From contig CM030706.1 in assembly GCA_017979445.1 (NCBI GenBank), forward strand, positions 21,531,884 to 21,595,883: a DNA stretch of 64,000 bases. The letters are read 5' to 3'. Both the position numbers and the translations under genes were made by a program. Position 1 is the stretch's first letter, and each line of letters begins with the position of its first letter. The notes under the pieces are model-generated. The model was not told where the DNA came from, ran no database searches, and saw only the letters and a program-made list of their open reading frames with translations. The DNA is from Akebia trifoliata (taxonomy: Eukaryota; Streptophyta; Magnoliopsida; Ranunculales; Lardizabalaceae). Positions 1-10,148 of this stretch are shown here, in pieces.

Positions 1-1
1 T

Positions 2-887
2 ATTCAACCTCCAAACTTGAGCATTCCATTCGAAGTTATGTGCGACGCTTCGGATTATGCAATAGGCGCTATTTTGGGTAAGCGAAAACAACCTTATGTT
101 ATCCAATATGCTAGTAAATCCCTTAACGATGCTCAGCTTAACTACTCTACAACAGAGAAGGAAATGCTAGCAATGGTCTATGCTATTGAAAAATTCCGCC
201 CCTACTTCATAGGATCTAAAGTTGCGATCTACACAGACCACGCAACATTGAAGTACCATCTATCAAAGAAAGATGCTAAAGCAAGGTTAATCCGTTGGAT
301 TCTACTTCTACAAGAGTTTGATCTCGAGATTAGAGACAAAAAAGGGGAAGAAAATGTCGTAGCTGATCACTTATTTAGGATAGTTAACAAGCCATCCGAG
401 GAGTCCTTACCCATCTCTGAATCCTTTCCTGATGAGCAACTTATGCAAATCTCTCAAGCCAACGTTCCATGATATGCGGACATTGTCAACTACCTAGTTA
501 CAGGTCAATTCCCAGTCGAAATGACTAGCCAAGAGAAACTCCATCTTCTATCGAAAATAAAATGGTATTTTTGGGATGAGCCATACTTATTTAAGTATTA
601 TCCCGATCAAATCATTAGACGTTGTATTCCAACCTGTGAGCAAGTCAATATCTTACAGTTTTGCCATAATCATGCTTGCGGAGGGCACTTCAGTGGTAAG
701 AAGACCGCTATGAAAATCTTATAATGTGATTTTTTTTGGCCTAGTATTTTTTGTGATGCCCACGAGTTTAGCAAATCTTGTGATAGATGTTAGAGATTAG
801 GAAAAATCTCTAAGAGAAATGAAATGCCTCAAAATCCTATCCTGATTATCGAAATTTTTGACGTGTGGGGTATAGACTTCATAAGTT
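2..887 (+). pseudogene. gypsy pol remnant: RNase H and integrase N-terminus
   Basis: One frame runs through the segment with stops at 470 (TGA), 722 (TAA) and 791 (TAG). Up to about 400 it is the RNase H of a Ty3/gypsy polyprotein, with the DAS, EKEMLA and YTDH acidic motifs. From about 640 to 793 lies the HHCC zinc domain of integrase (HNHACGGH, then SCDRC), followed by the start of the catalytic core (VWGIDFI, about 860). The core then ends: the second Asp and the Glu of the DDE triad are absent. In relatives the codon at 470 is Trp (PWYAD) and the one at 791 is Gln, so both stops fit G-to-A or C-to-T changes. The copy is dead. Confidence 0.85.
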
Positions 888-1587
888 GGCTGATTAGGAG
901 AAAAATAGAACTGGGTTGTATACACCTTATACAGCAACCATTGAATTAGATTGGGTACCTTGAAAAGAACTACCTACTTTTTTTAGAAAAAGAGTGGAGA
1001 AGTAATAGAAAAAAAAAAATCAAAGATCCAAAAGTTTATGTAAAGTTTTAGTAGGGTGAAAACCATCAAGTGTAAAAATGGGAGTATACTGGAATATCAC
1101 AAATAAAGCCCCTTTGAGGTATAAAAGTGAATATCCACACTTCTCACTACCCCAGACAGGATGCTAAGTTTAGAATTAAACCCTAAGTTACTCCAGTTAT
1201 TCTTGAGTAGTTAGAAGGTTGAAACTCATTCTAGGAAATCGAATCTCGAAAATTTCTAAGTTAGAACTACTATCGCTCAAAGGTCAATTTAAGTCTAAGT
1301 TTTGTCGTAGAGAAATAAGGGTTGGGAATCTATACCAAGCAGTACTTCCAATTGATTGACAAAACCAAAACAAAAAAAAAGCCTTGTGCTTTTCAATATA
1401 AGTTTTGATTTTGACTATTTTTACTTCAAAGTTGCTTTCAAATTTTGTGGGTATATTTTCTACAAACCCTCACGAGTCAAACTCGTCCATTAGGGTAACT
1501 TAATGGTTCAAGGGCTTGCTGCATTTGCTATAAATACAGTCAATGAGCCTATAAAAGTGGCAGTTTTATTTTCTAGGGACTAAAAAA
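888..1587 (+). other. 3' untranslated remnant of the gypsy element
   Basis: This 700-base stretch between the broken integrase and the polypurine tract has no ORF I can support. It is AT-rich with A-runs near 1010 and 1370. The integrase core must have been lost by deletion, because the sequence leaves the integrase reading near 887 without regaining it in any frame. Confidence 0.5.
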
Positions 1588-1604
1588 AGGTAAGTTTGGG
1601 GGTG
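1588..1604 (+). other. polypurine tract of the gypsy element
   Basis: The purine-rich stretch AGGTAAGTTTGGGGGTG abuts the LTR start TGATGAG. This is the usual place for the plus-strand primer of reverse transcription. Confidence 0.7.
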
Positions 1605-2800
1605 TGATGAGTGTCTCCAAACACTTAATTTTACACACATTTTTCGGATATTTATCTTGATTTTTGTACCTATTTTTTCATATTAAGGTAATAATCGTGA
1701 TAAGCCTCAAAACACCATGTTGCATGTTAATTAGGCATAAATATATATAAATAAATTTATTTATTAGATAAATCAAATTACGTGTATTTCTTGTGTAGAA
1801 AATCAATAATTTAGAATCAAAATCTCAAGGCAAAAGCATTTGGGCCCACTTTGGAATGCCCTAATCCTTAACTCATATTCTCCTCTTTTGCCTTTTTGTG
1901 CAAAGAAAAGTAGAGGTTACTTTTAGACTCTTCTACACACATTTTTCTCTATAAATAGAGCCTCAAACTCTAAAGAAAGGGTCCCATCTTGGTTCTCTTA
2001 TCCAAGACTCCTTTAATCTAAGGCTCTTAGCTTATTCTCTTATTTTTTGTATTTTCATTTTCTAGTTATTTTCTTTTGGCTAAATAGTCTTGTAAGAAGT
2101 AGAAGAATAAGAAATTGTAAGTTTTTTAATGAAATGAAAAAAAGTTATTTCATCTCTTATCTTTTCTCTCTTGCAATGACATTAGGCTAAGTTCCCCTCC
2201 ATTGGAGAGTGAAAAAGCCTAGAGCAAGTTCTTGTGTTATTTCTAATTTCATGCATTTCTTTTATTTAAAATACTTATGAATTCTCTTTAAATTTCTTGC
2301 ACCTTTTATTCTTAATATAGATACTTTATGCTTGGATTAAATCAAGATAAAGTATGCTTAAACTAGATAATTGGTAGTAGGAAGTTTTCAAAGAATTCTA
2401 CTTTGTTTATATTCCCTTATTTCATTTCATTTGTAAAACTTTCCGATCTAAGGAGCTTACACCAAGTCCTTACGATTGAGTTATAAAAAGACTAGAAACT
2501 AGGAATTGCTTATCAACATATTCTAGGTAGATCCACCTCCAATGGTTTTTTAATTTCATAAGTTTACTTGCTTTTAATTTCATTCATTTTAGTTTATTTT
2601 CTAGCAATTTTACATCTTCTTATAAGTTTAAAAATACAAAGAAAAATAGTTTTAATTCCTTTCAGTTAATTTGAATTTTATCTTCTTAACTTAACTCTAT
2701 TCCTCATTTCTCTTGGGTTCGATCCCCTACTTGCCCCACAAGTAAGGTAAAAATAAGATTATTATTAACTCCGGTGAGAAGAACAACGATAGTCTCATCA
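1605..2800 (+). repeat. 3' LTR, 1196 bp, Athila-like element
   Basis: The LTR starts with TGATGAG at 1605 and ends with CTCATCA at 2800, a perfect 7-bp terminal inverted repeat. A polypurine tract precedes it and copia-1 gag follows it. It holds a TATA box at 1950 and an AATGAAATGAAAA stretch near 2130 that may serve as polyadenylation region. Confidence 0.85.
1950..1957 (+). promoter_or_regulatory. LTR TATA box
   Basis: TATAAATA sits about 345 bp into the LTR, in the context CTCTATAAATAGAG, and would mark the U3/R region. No experimental start is implied. Confidence 0.6.
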
Positions 2801-2801
2801 C

Positions 2802-3480
2802 TACACTCAAGGAAGCTTGGAGTTACAAAAACTTCTAAGAGTTCAAAAAACCTATGGAGATAAAGTTGGGTTAGGCTATGATAGGTATACTTTTACATCA
2901 CCTCCATCTCCTACTATGTTTGTGCATGGAGAGTCATCAAACACTAAGAAAAATTCCAAGAAAGTTATCACATGCAACTTCTGTGGTATAACGGGTCAGA
3001 TGAAATTTGAATGCATCGAGTACAAAAACATCTACCACACAACCTCACAGATCCCTATCGGTAAATCTTTATCAGTTGAAAAGAAGAAGCATGATTAAAT
3101 AAAGTATCCACTGCAAAATAAAATCGAAAAAGCAAAGAAAGAAAAGTCTCCAAAATGGAAGGGACTAAAGTAGTCATCTCCTCCCAAACAAAACAACAAT
3201 ATTGGAGAACTCTTCTAACAAATTGCTTGCCTGAACCTAAAAGCTAAAGCACTTGCTGAATCAAGTAGAGAAAATCAAGGTGGAAGAAGGTATCCAAAGA
3301 AAAATTCATCTTCAAGATCACCCAAGAAGGGTAGGTCCCCTAAGAAGAGCTCATCTATGTAGGAAAATTCTCCTCCTAAATGTAATCCTCAACCCCTCAA
3401 GACGACTCTACAATGGAAAGTCAAAAATAGGGATAACAAGTGCCTTATAATTCACACAGCCCTCAAGGCTGGAAATCTTT
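2802..3480 (+). pseudogene. copia-1 gag, C-terminal part
   Basis: The reading begins right at the gypsy LTR boundary with ELQKLLRVQKTYGDKVGLGY, which is typical of the C-terminal Gag of SIRE-like copia elements. The zinc knuckle at about 2974-3015 is CNFCGITGQMKFEC: the spacing CX2CX4HX4C is kept but His is replaced by Gln, so zinc binding is doubtful. Several stops (first near 3097) and a basic, Ser/Lys-rich tail follow up to about 3430. Downstream it leads into the protease. Confidence 0.75.
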
Positions 3481-4642
3481 CACGATGGTACCTTGATAGC
3501 GGTTATTCTTGACACAGGACGGGTGATCGAAGTAAATTTAGCCACTTGGTCGATTTTAACGGAGGGTCAGTCACTTTTGGTGATGGCAGCACCGCTAGGA
3601 TTATTGGGCGAAGAACTGTCAGTGGTCTTGGATTGCCCACAGTAGAAAATGTATTGTGCGTAGATGGTTTGAAACAAAACCTTCTTAGCATATCCCAAAT
3701 TTGTGACAAGGATCACCGAGTGAGTTTCAATCATGAAGTTTGTGAAATCTCCACAACGATTGGAAAAATTATCATGAGAGGTCTTCGCACTTCTAATAAC
3801 TGTTATGTTATCGAAAACACAGGAGAGACCACTGTCCCTTGTGTAAGCAACATGGCTCAAATTGATGAAGTCCAGTTATGGCATCAACGTCTAGGTCATG
3901 TTCACTATAAGAACATGTTTCAACTTGCATCAAAATGCTTAGTCAAAGGATTACCCAAGTTGGGAAAACAAGTAAGAGATGTCTGTGGAGAGTATCAAAT
4001 TGGTAAACAAATTCGAAGTACCCACAAAAAGACAACCACTCTTGCAACCTCAAAACTCCTAGCACTTTTACACATGGACCTTGTGGGTCCCATTAAAGTA
4101 CGAAGTCTAGGTGGAAAGAGACATTTCTTGGTAATTGTTGATGATTACTCTAGATTCACCTCGGTCGCATTTCTAAGAGAAAAATCTGATACTTTTGATG
4201 AATTCAAAAAGATTATGAAGCGTATCCAAACAAAAAAGGAATCTATCGTTGGTAGAATAAGAAGTGATCACGGTGGAGAATTTGAGGATAGTCGATTCAC
4301 ACAATTCTATGAAGAAAATGGAATTCGACATTAATTCTCAGCTCCAAAGACCCCTCAGCAGAATGGAGTTGTTGAGAGAAAGAATCACGTTCTTCAAGAA
4401 ATGGCCACAGTCATGCTACATAGTAAGAATCTTCCCAAAAGTCTGTGGGCCGAAGCTGTAAACACTGCCTGTCACATCCTCAATCGAGTATATCTTTGAG
4501 CAGGTTTAAACAAAACAGCGTATGAACTATGGAACAACAAAACTCCCAGTATCAAGCATTTCAAGGTCTTCGGTAGTACGTGTTATATCCTAAGAGATCG
4601 GGAACATTTGGGGAAGTTTGATTCGAAAAACAACCAAGCATG
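3481..4642 (+). pseudogene. copia-1 protease and integrase
   Basis: The aspartic protease core is WYLDSG at about 3490, followed by a stop near 3508 and by DFNGGSVTFGDG. The GAG-pre-integrase zinc motif is at about 3870-3990 (LWHQRLGH, later VCGEYQIGKQ); the last Cys has become Tyr. The integrase core follows: the first Asp in HMDLVGP (about 4075), the second in RSDHGGEF (about 4265), and the Glu in NGVVERKN (about 4370). All three acidic residues are still readable, but a TAA at 4332-4334 lies between the second and third. The reading is lost after about 4640. Confidence 0.85.
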
Positions 4643-4765
4643 ACTGTGGACGAGAGAGTGTTCCCTCCTACATCCTTATCATCCCCAACGTCATAGGTCC
4701 CAGAAACACTACCTGTTATCAAGGATCATCCTGCTAGTTAAATCCTTGGAGATCCTCATACCGGA
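4643..4765 (+). other. deletion scar between copia-1 integrase and RT
   Basis: Copia elements normally have several hundred bases here (integrase C-terminus and linker). Only about 120 bases remain, with stops in all frames, so a deletion is inferred. Confidence 0.5.
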
Positions 4766-5540
4766 GTGAAAATTCGACGACAACTTGAGAAGTTGAATAG
4801 TCATCTCTGCTTCACATCCAAATTGAAGCCCAAAAATATTGATGAAGCCCTCCACGATGAATACTGGGTTCAAGCAATGCAAGACAAACTTCTTCAATTT
4901 ACTCGGAATCAAGTGTGGCATCTTGTACCAAAACCATCTGATAAAAATGTCATCGGGACAAAATGGATTTACAAGAACAAATCTAATAAACTTGGCAATG
5001 TTATCCAAAATAAAGCTCATCTGGTTGCTCAGGGATACTCTCAAATTGAGGGTATTGACTTTGATGAAACCTTCGCCCCGGTAGCAAGACTTGAGTCAAT
5101 TCGAATTTTGATGTCCATTGCATGTGTTATGAAATTCAAACTGTTTCAAATGGACGTTAAGAGTGCCTTTCTAAATGGCCTATTGGATGAGGAAGTGTAT
5201 GTTGAACAACCAAAAGGCTTCGTTGATCCCAAACATCCTCACCAAGTCTTCAGACAGAAAAAACCTTTCTACGGCCTTAAACAAGCCCCCCATGCCTGGT
5301 ATGAAAGATTGACTCAATTTCTGATCAGTCATAAATTTGTAAGGGGGAGCGTTGATAAAACATTGTTTGTTCAAAAGGTTGGAGGTCACACTCTTATTGC
5401 TCAAATCTGGGGACGACATTGTGTTCGAGTCCATTGCTGAAGGATTGGCTAACAAATTTTCCCACCTTATGCAATCTGAATTCGAAATGAGCATGGTTGG
5501 TGAACTTACTTCTTTTTGGGATTGTAAATTAAACAACTAG
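4766..5540 (+). pseudogene. copia-1 reverse transcriptase
   Basis: This is a Ty1/copia RT (RVT_2 family). Landmarks in order are [12 protein letters not shown] (about 4950), [20 protein letters not shown] (about 5036), [12 protein letters not shown] (first catalytic Asp, about 5150), [14 protein letters not shown] (about 5270) and DDIVFES (about 5411). The Tyr-Val before the DD pair is missing: a small deletion and frameshift near 5408 replaces it, so the frame changes and catalysis would be lost. The RT-RNase H linker from 5541 to 5628 is out of frame. Confidence 0.88.
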
Positions 5541-5628
5541 AGAATGGCATGTTCATTTCCCATAGTAAATATGCTCGAGACTTTGTAGATCGATTTGGTA
5601 TAAAGTCTGACGAACTCACCATACACCT

Positions 5629-6342
5629 ATGAGCACCACTCTCAAGCTCTTTAAAGATTTCTCAAGTAAGAGTGAGGATCAGCATCTCTACAGGAGTATG
5701 ATTGGTAGCCTTCTCTATCTTACAGCCAGTAGGCCCAACATTTCTTACAATGTAGGAACCTGTGCCCATTTTCAAGCCGATCCTAAGGAGTCTCATCTCT
5801 TAGCTATTAAGAGAATCATCAGGTACGTAGCAGGTACTACCGAGAATGGTCTCTGGTATCCGTTTGATTCCTCGTCCATCATAGCCGGGTACTCAGACGC
5901 TGATTGGGCCGGTAACATGGATGATAGAAAATCCACTAGTGGCGGTTGTTTCTACATCGAGAACTACTTAGTTGCCTGGCATAGTAAGAAGTAGAGTTCC
6001 ATATCGCTTTCCACTTCTGAGGCTGAGTACATTACAGCTGGAAGTTGTTGTGCACAACTTCTATGGATGAAGCAGATGCTTGCGGACTATGGGATATCTC
6101 AAGATATGATGAGTCTCTTATATGATAACACCAGTGCCGTCAATATCTGAAAGAATCCAGTCCAATACTCCCGAACTAAACATATTGATATTCGACATCA
6201 CTTTATTCGAGAACTCGTTGAAGAACACATAATTAGGCTGGAATATGTTCTGACTGAAAGTCAACTCGCTGATATTCTTACTAAGCCATTAGATTCCCTG
6301 AGGTTTGATCACCTTCGGAAATCCATTGGGGTCTGCTCTTAA
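5629..6342 (+). pseudogene. copia-1 RNase H and end of pol
   Basis: One frame from about 5629 to the TAA at 6340-6342 reads as the copia RNase H: YRSMIGSLLYLTASRPNI, AGYSDADWAGN (catalytic Asp), TSGG, LSTSEAEY (catalytic Glu), LYDNTSAV (Asp), RTKHIDIRHHF, LTESQLADILTKPL. Two in-frame stops interrupt it: TAG at 5992 and TGA at 6148, where relatives have Ser. The end of pol lies about 420 bases before the third ORF. Confidence 0.88.
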
Positions 6343-6758
6343 TGAGTAGGGTACTTCCGACATAATGGAAGAGTGCCTGCGTGTACTCGGGATGCAGGAT
6401 TGCTTCCCACTCCAACCCTTCATTGAGCATTCATTTGGCCCCGATCATTATATGAACTTATTGTAAAATTTGAGAAATGTTAGTCTCGTCATTATTAAAA
6501 AAAAAAAAAGGGGGGGAAATCTGTCGGTGGCAGAATGGGCATGCTGTCGGTTCCACAGCCAGATTACTCATCGGTAGATATCAGTGGAACCGACAGAATC
6601 TAACAGTCCGACCGACAGCACGCGATTTCATCGTTTTAAAGCCTTTTCGCTCATTTCTTCTTTCGCGCCTTTTCATCTTCCTCACTGTTCCATTGCATCT
6701 CCCTCTTCTTTCTTCGTACTTCTCTCTCTTTGCACTCCTACCTTCATCTCTCGCCATC
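6343..6758 (+). other. spacer between copia-1 pol and third ORF
   Basis: This leader holds an A/G-rich slip tract near 6497-6517 and, from 6520 to 6625, several TCGGT and ACCGAC motifs like those of the LTR palindrome array. It is then pyrimidine-rich up to the likely start codon at 6759. I see no promoter I would defend. Confidence 0.5.
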
Positions 6759-8022
6759 ATGATGATTCTTACGGCCCTACTTACCCTGATTTCCTTGGTG
6801 TTGGTGACCGGATTCATGGCTCACCGTCGCCAAGCCAGACCTCCAACGGCCAGGCAAAATGTCAGAAGCAAGCGTGCTTCTACCTCTTATGCACGCTCCT
6901 CATCCTCATCTTCCTCTTCCGCTAACGAAGAAGACGATGATGAAGAGGAAGTTGATCTGCCTCCACCCCGAGGTTCTCAACATCCTCCAACTCCTGCTTC
7001 CGATATCGATATTGATGAGGATCAGCGCATCTATCTAGAACATCTGCAGTCCCTTCGAGACCGCAAGATTGTATGTGAACGCCACGTTGACACCGCTGTG
7101 GTACACCCTTTTGGCATCCCCGATTTACTTCACCAAATGGGCTGGGAAGTTCTTCTTGAGTTCGGTGGCTATGTCTTCCCATCTCGCGTCCATCGATTCT
7201 ATGCCAGCATTGTGGATTCTCGTGACTTCCCTCCTTCCTTCGATGTGGTGGGCTTCGGCACGCCTGATCAGGTCAACACCCATGTTACTACCGCCACCAT
7301 TGCCTCCATCCTGGGAATTACTTGCACTCATGTCGGACATCCTGATCCCATTTCCAACCTTGGGACTTATCCAAACGCATACATGGATGTCCTCTGTGGT
7401 TGCCGGGACATCCAGTGGGTTAAGGATAATGCTATTTGTGGCACGGATCTACTCTCGCGGTATAGAATTCTCCACAAACGTTTCACATCTAACCTCTATC
7501 CGCGTGCCAAGAACAAGATTGATGTTGCGATGTACATAGCCGATACCTTGTATTGTGTTGCAATCAGACAAGCCATGTGTCTTGCAACATACCTCCTCCA
7601 TATGATTGTCAGCTTTGCCCGCTCTGGTCGTACTTCAGACAACTTACCCTATGGCCATCTTATCTCTCAATTGGCACTATTCTATCGCCTTCCGGTTGAT
7701 ACAAGTCCGGTAATTCATGAAGATCTTTTCACTACCTCCCCGCTCTCTAAGATGCGGATCGCCCTTCCAGCCATGGCCCCCCACTTCGACCAGCCCGTCT
7801 GGCCCACACCCCCCTCCTCCAAAAGCACCCTCTCTGTCTCAGGCTGCCCCCTTCGACCTTGAGTCTCGGTTGACTGCTCTGGAAGTAGTTCAGCTCAATC
7901 TAGTACAAGGGCAAACTCGTCTGGTGTCGCGCCTTAAGAAAATGAACTGGTACCTCAAGACTCTTATTTGCGCCTGTATCCCTGGGCACGCCACTTCCGA
8001 TGACAGCTCGGGCAGTGTTTAG
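6759..8022 (+). pseudogene. third ORF of SIRE-like copia element (putative plant transposon protein)
   Basis: The frame is open from 6477 to 7862, but coding character starts at Met 6759 or Met 6816. From 6759 the protein would begin with a hydrophobic stretch (MMILTALLTLISLVLVTGF), then Arg-rich, Ser-rich and acidic segments to about 7020. A globular part follows (GIPDLLHQMGWEVL, FYASIVDS, ILGITCTHVG, LYCVAIRQAMCLATYLLH), resembling the domain I know as putative plant transposon protein of Athila and SIRE elements. A C-run indel between about 7774 and 7815 moves the C-terminus into the next frame, where a coiled-coil-like tail (LESRLTALEVVQLNLVQ) ends with TAG at 8020-8022. Such ORFs have been called env-like, but no fusion function is visible. 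It is the best-preserved ORF of copia-1. Confidence 0.75.
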
Positions 8023-8617
8023 TTCTTATCGCTTACTTTTATAGATGTTTTAGTACTCTGTTGTGTGTGTGTCAGGTGTCTTAAGTCATGAATCACGAAA
8101 TTGAATCAGGTTGCGTGTGCCTTGATCAATTCCCTTTTGCCTTGTATTTATCTATACTTAGTGTTTCATTCTGTTTGTAATGAATCTGTGTTTCTTTCAT
8201 GATCCACTCATATTGATGATTCATGCATTCTCCTTCTTGGCATATTCACTCTTATGCATCTATGTCTCTGTTAATCCTGTTATGTGTCTCATTTTTTTGT
8301 ATACCTTGTGTGTTGGCTTTGGGGTGATTCGCCATTTGTCAACCACTGACAAAAAGGGGGAGACAACATCCCACCTATGAACCATTGTTTTGATACAGGA
8401 ATATATGAATAATGCAAGGAGTAAGGGGGAGATATCTGCTATCCTACATCCTCTACCTGAGAATGTGTCTGTAATCATTTAAGAGTCTTACTGTTTTGTA
8501 TTTGTATATCTTGTGTAAGATCTTGTTGGGCTCTATATGTACTTGATTACTTTTACAAATGTTTTACAGTTGGTAGTCTAGGATTGGTTTTGTCTCGTAA
8601 TTGACAAATGGGGAGAT
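8023..8617 (+). other. copia-1 3' untranslated region with three polypurine-tract-like motifs
   Basis: Three similar purine blocks lie before the LTR: AAAAAGGGGGAGA near 8350, AAGGGGGAGATA near 8425 and AAATGGGGAGATT at 8606-8618. The last abuts the LTR and is the likely primer. Each of the first and last is preceded by a TGACAAA-type sequence, suggesting duplicated PPT units, as described for SIRE elements. No ORF here is convincing. Confidence 0.6.
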
Positions 8618-8874
8618 TGTTAGTACCATGTTTTGTCAATTATAAGATTAGTCGTATGTTGTCATATTGTAACTACTGGAAGATATTGTTCAAAATGAAC
8701 GAAGAGAAATCAGCATGCATTACACCAACGACAAATCCGTAGTGTATCAAAACCAACCAAGGACAAGGGACAGCATCACCCGTGGAACATCAGAACAAGT
8801 TATTATCATCACATCTTTTGAGTATTTAAAGTTCATCCCAAAACCAATTCAATCTCAAGGAAAATAGAGGCTAT

Positions 8875-9281
8875 CGGCAGGAGTGGAGGATTCATCGTCA
8901 GCTACTGACAGAACAGAAAGGAACTAAAGGCATCAGTGGCAGAAGCATAATCTTTATGGTTCCACCGACATAATGGTCATCGGTTCTACTGATGAACAAC
9001 TTGTCGGTCCCACCGACAGAATAGAGTAGAACTCAAGGTATCGGTGGCAGAAGCTTGATCTTGTCGGTTCCACTGATAAACAATTTGTCGGTTTTACCGA
9101 CATCCACTGTCAGAACAAAATAAGAAAACATCTATCGGTGGTAGAAGCTCGATTCTGTCGGTTTCACCATCATAATGCTCATCGGTCCCACCGACAACTA
9201 TTGGAGGTTCCACCGACAGAGCTACCGATAGTGTTCAACGGTAACATTTTCGACCGTTAAGTTTCGTCGGTGCTACCGACG
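8875..9281 (+). repeat. array of TCGGT-NNN-ACCGA inverted repeats in copia-1 U3
   Basis: Three clean 17-base palindromes with 7-bp stems and 3-base centres lie at 9002-9018 (centre CCC), 9086-9102 (centre TTT) and 9265-9281 (centre GCT). Many half-sites and degenerate copies lie between, set in a loosely repeated 60-90 bp unit that also contains GTGGCAGAAGC. The array ends about 43 bp upstream of the LTR TATA box. Confidence 0.75.
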
Positions 9282-9323
9282 GGATACAGGTGCCACCATC
9301 AGGAAGCCGTTGAGTGCAATTTC

Positions 9324-9330
9324 TATAAAT
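9324..9330 (+). promoter_or_regulatory. copia-1 LTR TATA box
   Basis: TATAAAT in the context TTTCTATAAATTATA lies about 700 bp into the LTR. The same context is found in the solo-LTR fragment inside copia-3, on the minus strand near 51380. Confidence 0.6.
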
Positions 9331-10148
9331 TATAAGCTCTAGGCTTCATTGGTTTTTTGATCAACAACTTATAAATTAAGCCCAAGCAAATAAGTACACT
9401 TCAAGAGGCTTAACAAAGGAAGAAGAATCGTTGGGTGAGGTCGAAATAATGCACATCATGCTACTTCATCTGAGTTGATCAAGCTTCACTAACTTCATCC
9501 TAAAAGTAGTTACACTCTAACATCGAGCTAGGCGAAGAGCCAAAGATGAAGGAAGAATGAAGAACCAAAGATTAACAAACTCATCTCATTCATCATAATT
9601 GTGAGTTTGTTTGTTTTTCTTTAACTTCAAAATACTCTTGTAACAGATTTCTTGATTTCCTCTTCAAAATCAAGCACTTGATTGAGTTGCGGACTCAAGT
9701 TGAGTAATAAAGGTTGCTAAGCTCCCTAAGCATAAAACTCAGACATTTTGAGTGGATGTGGTTCACCCAACATAGGGTTGTAGAATTAACCTGGGAAAAA
9801 TTCTATGTGTGGTTTAAGGTGAACCAAAAACCTCAATTTTAGTAAACACTGAAGAACCATCGATTGGGGTTCTCTTGGGAATGGACATAGGCACAGTTGC
9901 TGAACCACTATAAATTGCATGTCTTGTGCTTATCTCTAATTTACGTATCTTCATGCAAATGTGAACATATATCATGATTAATCACTGCATGCATAAATCC
10001 TTTGTTCCATGGATGATTTGGTGAATGTTGCAATAGAACGAATTCATTAAAAATTCAGCCACACCTAAGTGTTCACATTTAGAAGAATTTTTAATTAGTC
10101 CTATTCACCCCCCTCTAGGTCTAGACATTGTCAAAGCCTGTAATTTCA

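Larger units (their letters stand above)
1..2800 (+). mobile_element. Athila-like Ty3/gypsy retrotransposon, 3' part
   Basis: The order RNase H, integrase zinc domain, 3' untranslated region, polypurine tract, LTR is that of a plus-strand Ty3/gypsy element whose 5' part lies left of the window. The RNase H wording ([31 protein letters not shown]) is close to what I know of the Athila clade. The LTR ends directly against the gag of a copia element, so this element was inserted into copia-1. Its 5-bp target duplication cannot be checked because the other end is outside the window. Confidence 0.85.
2801..10148 (+). mobile_element. copia-1: SIRE-like Ty1/copia element, 5' truncated by the gypsy insertion
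   Basis: The order gag, protease, integrase, RT, RNase H is that of Ty1/copia. An extra third ORF after pol and a long LTR match the SIRE/Maximus lineage. Its left part lies beyond the gypsy element, outside the window. On the right it ends at 10148, where the reading of a plant-mobile-domain pseudogene begins, so copia-1 was inserted into that pseudogene. Confidence 0.85.
8618..10148 (+). repeat. 3' LTR of copia-1, 1531 bp
   Basis: The LTR starts TGTTAGTACC right after the last polypurine block. Its 3' end is placed at TAATTTCA (10141-10148), by analogy with the related copia-2 LTR, whose last bases before the primer-binding site are similar. The end also fits the resumption of the plant-mobile-domain reading at 10149. 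A TATA box lies at 9324 and a dense palindrome array at about 8875-9281. Confidence 0.75.

Noticed and set aside
6497..6517. Programmed frameshift at the A-run and G-run before the third ORF of copia-1.
   Set aside because: The run lies in untranslated leader after the pol stop at 6340, so no reading frame change is needed there.
6584..6925. A 113-codon plus-strand ORF overlapping the start of the copia-1 third ORF, and minus-strand ORFs at 6581-6817 and 6922-7182.
   Set aside because: They are shadows of the third ORF in other frames; the residue patterns that match the family are only in the 6759-7862 frame.
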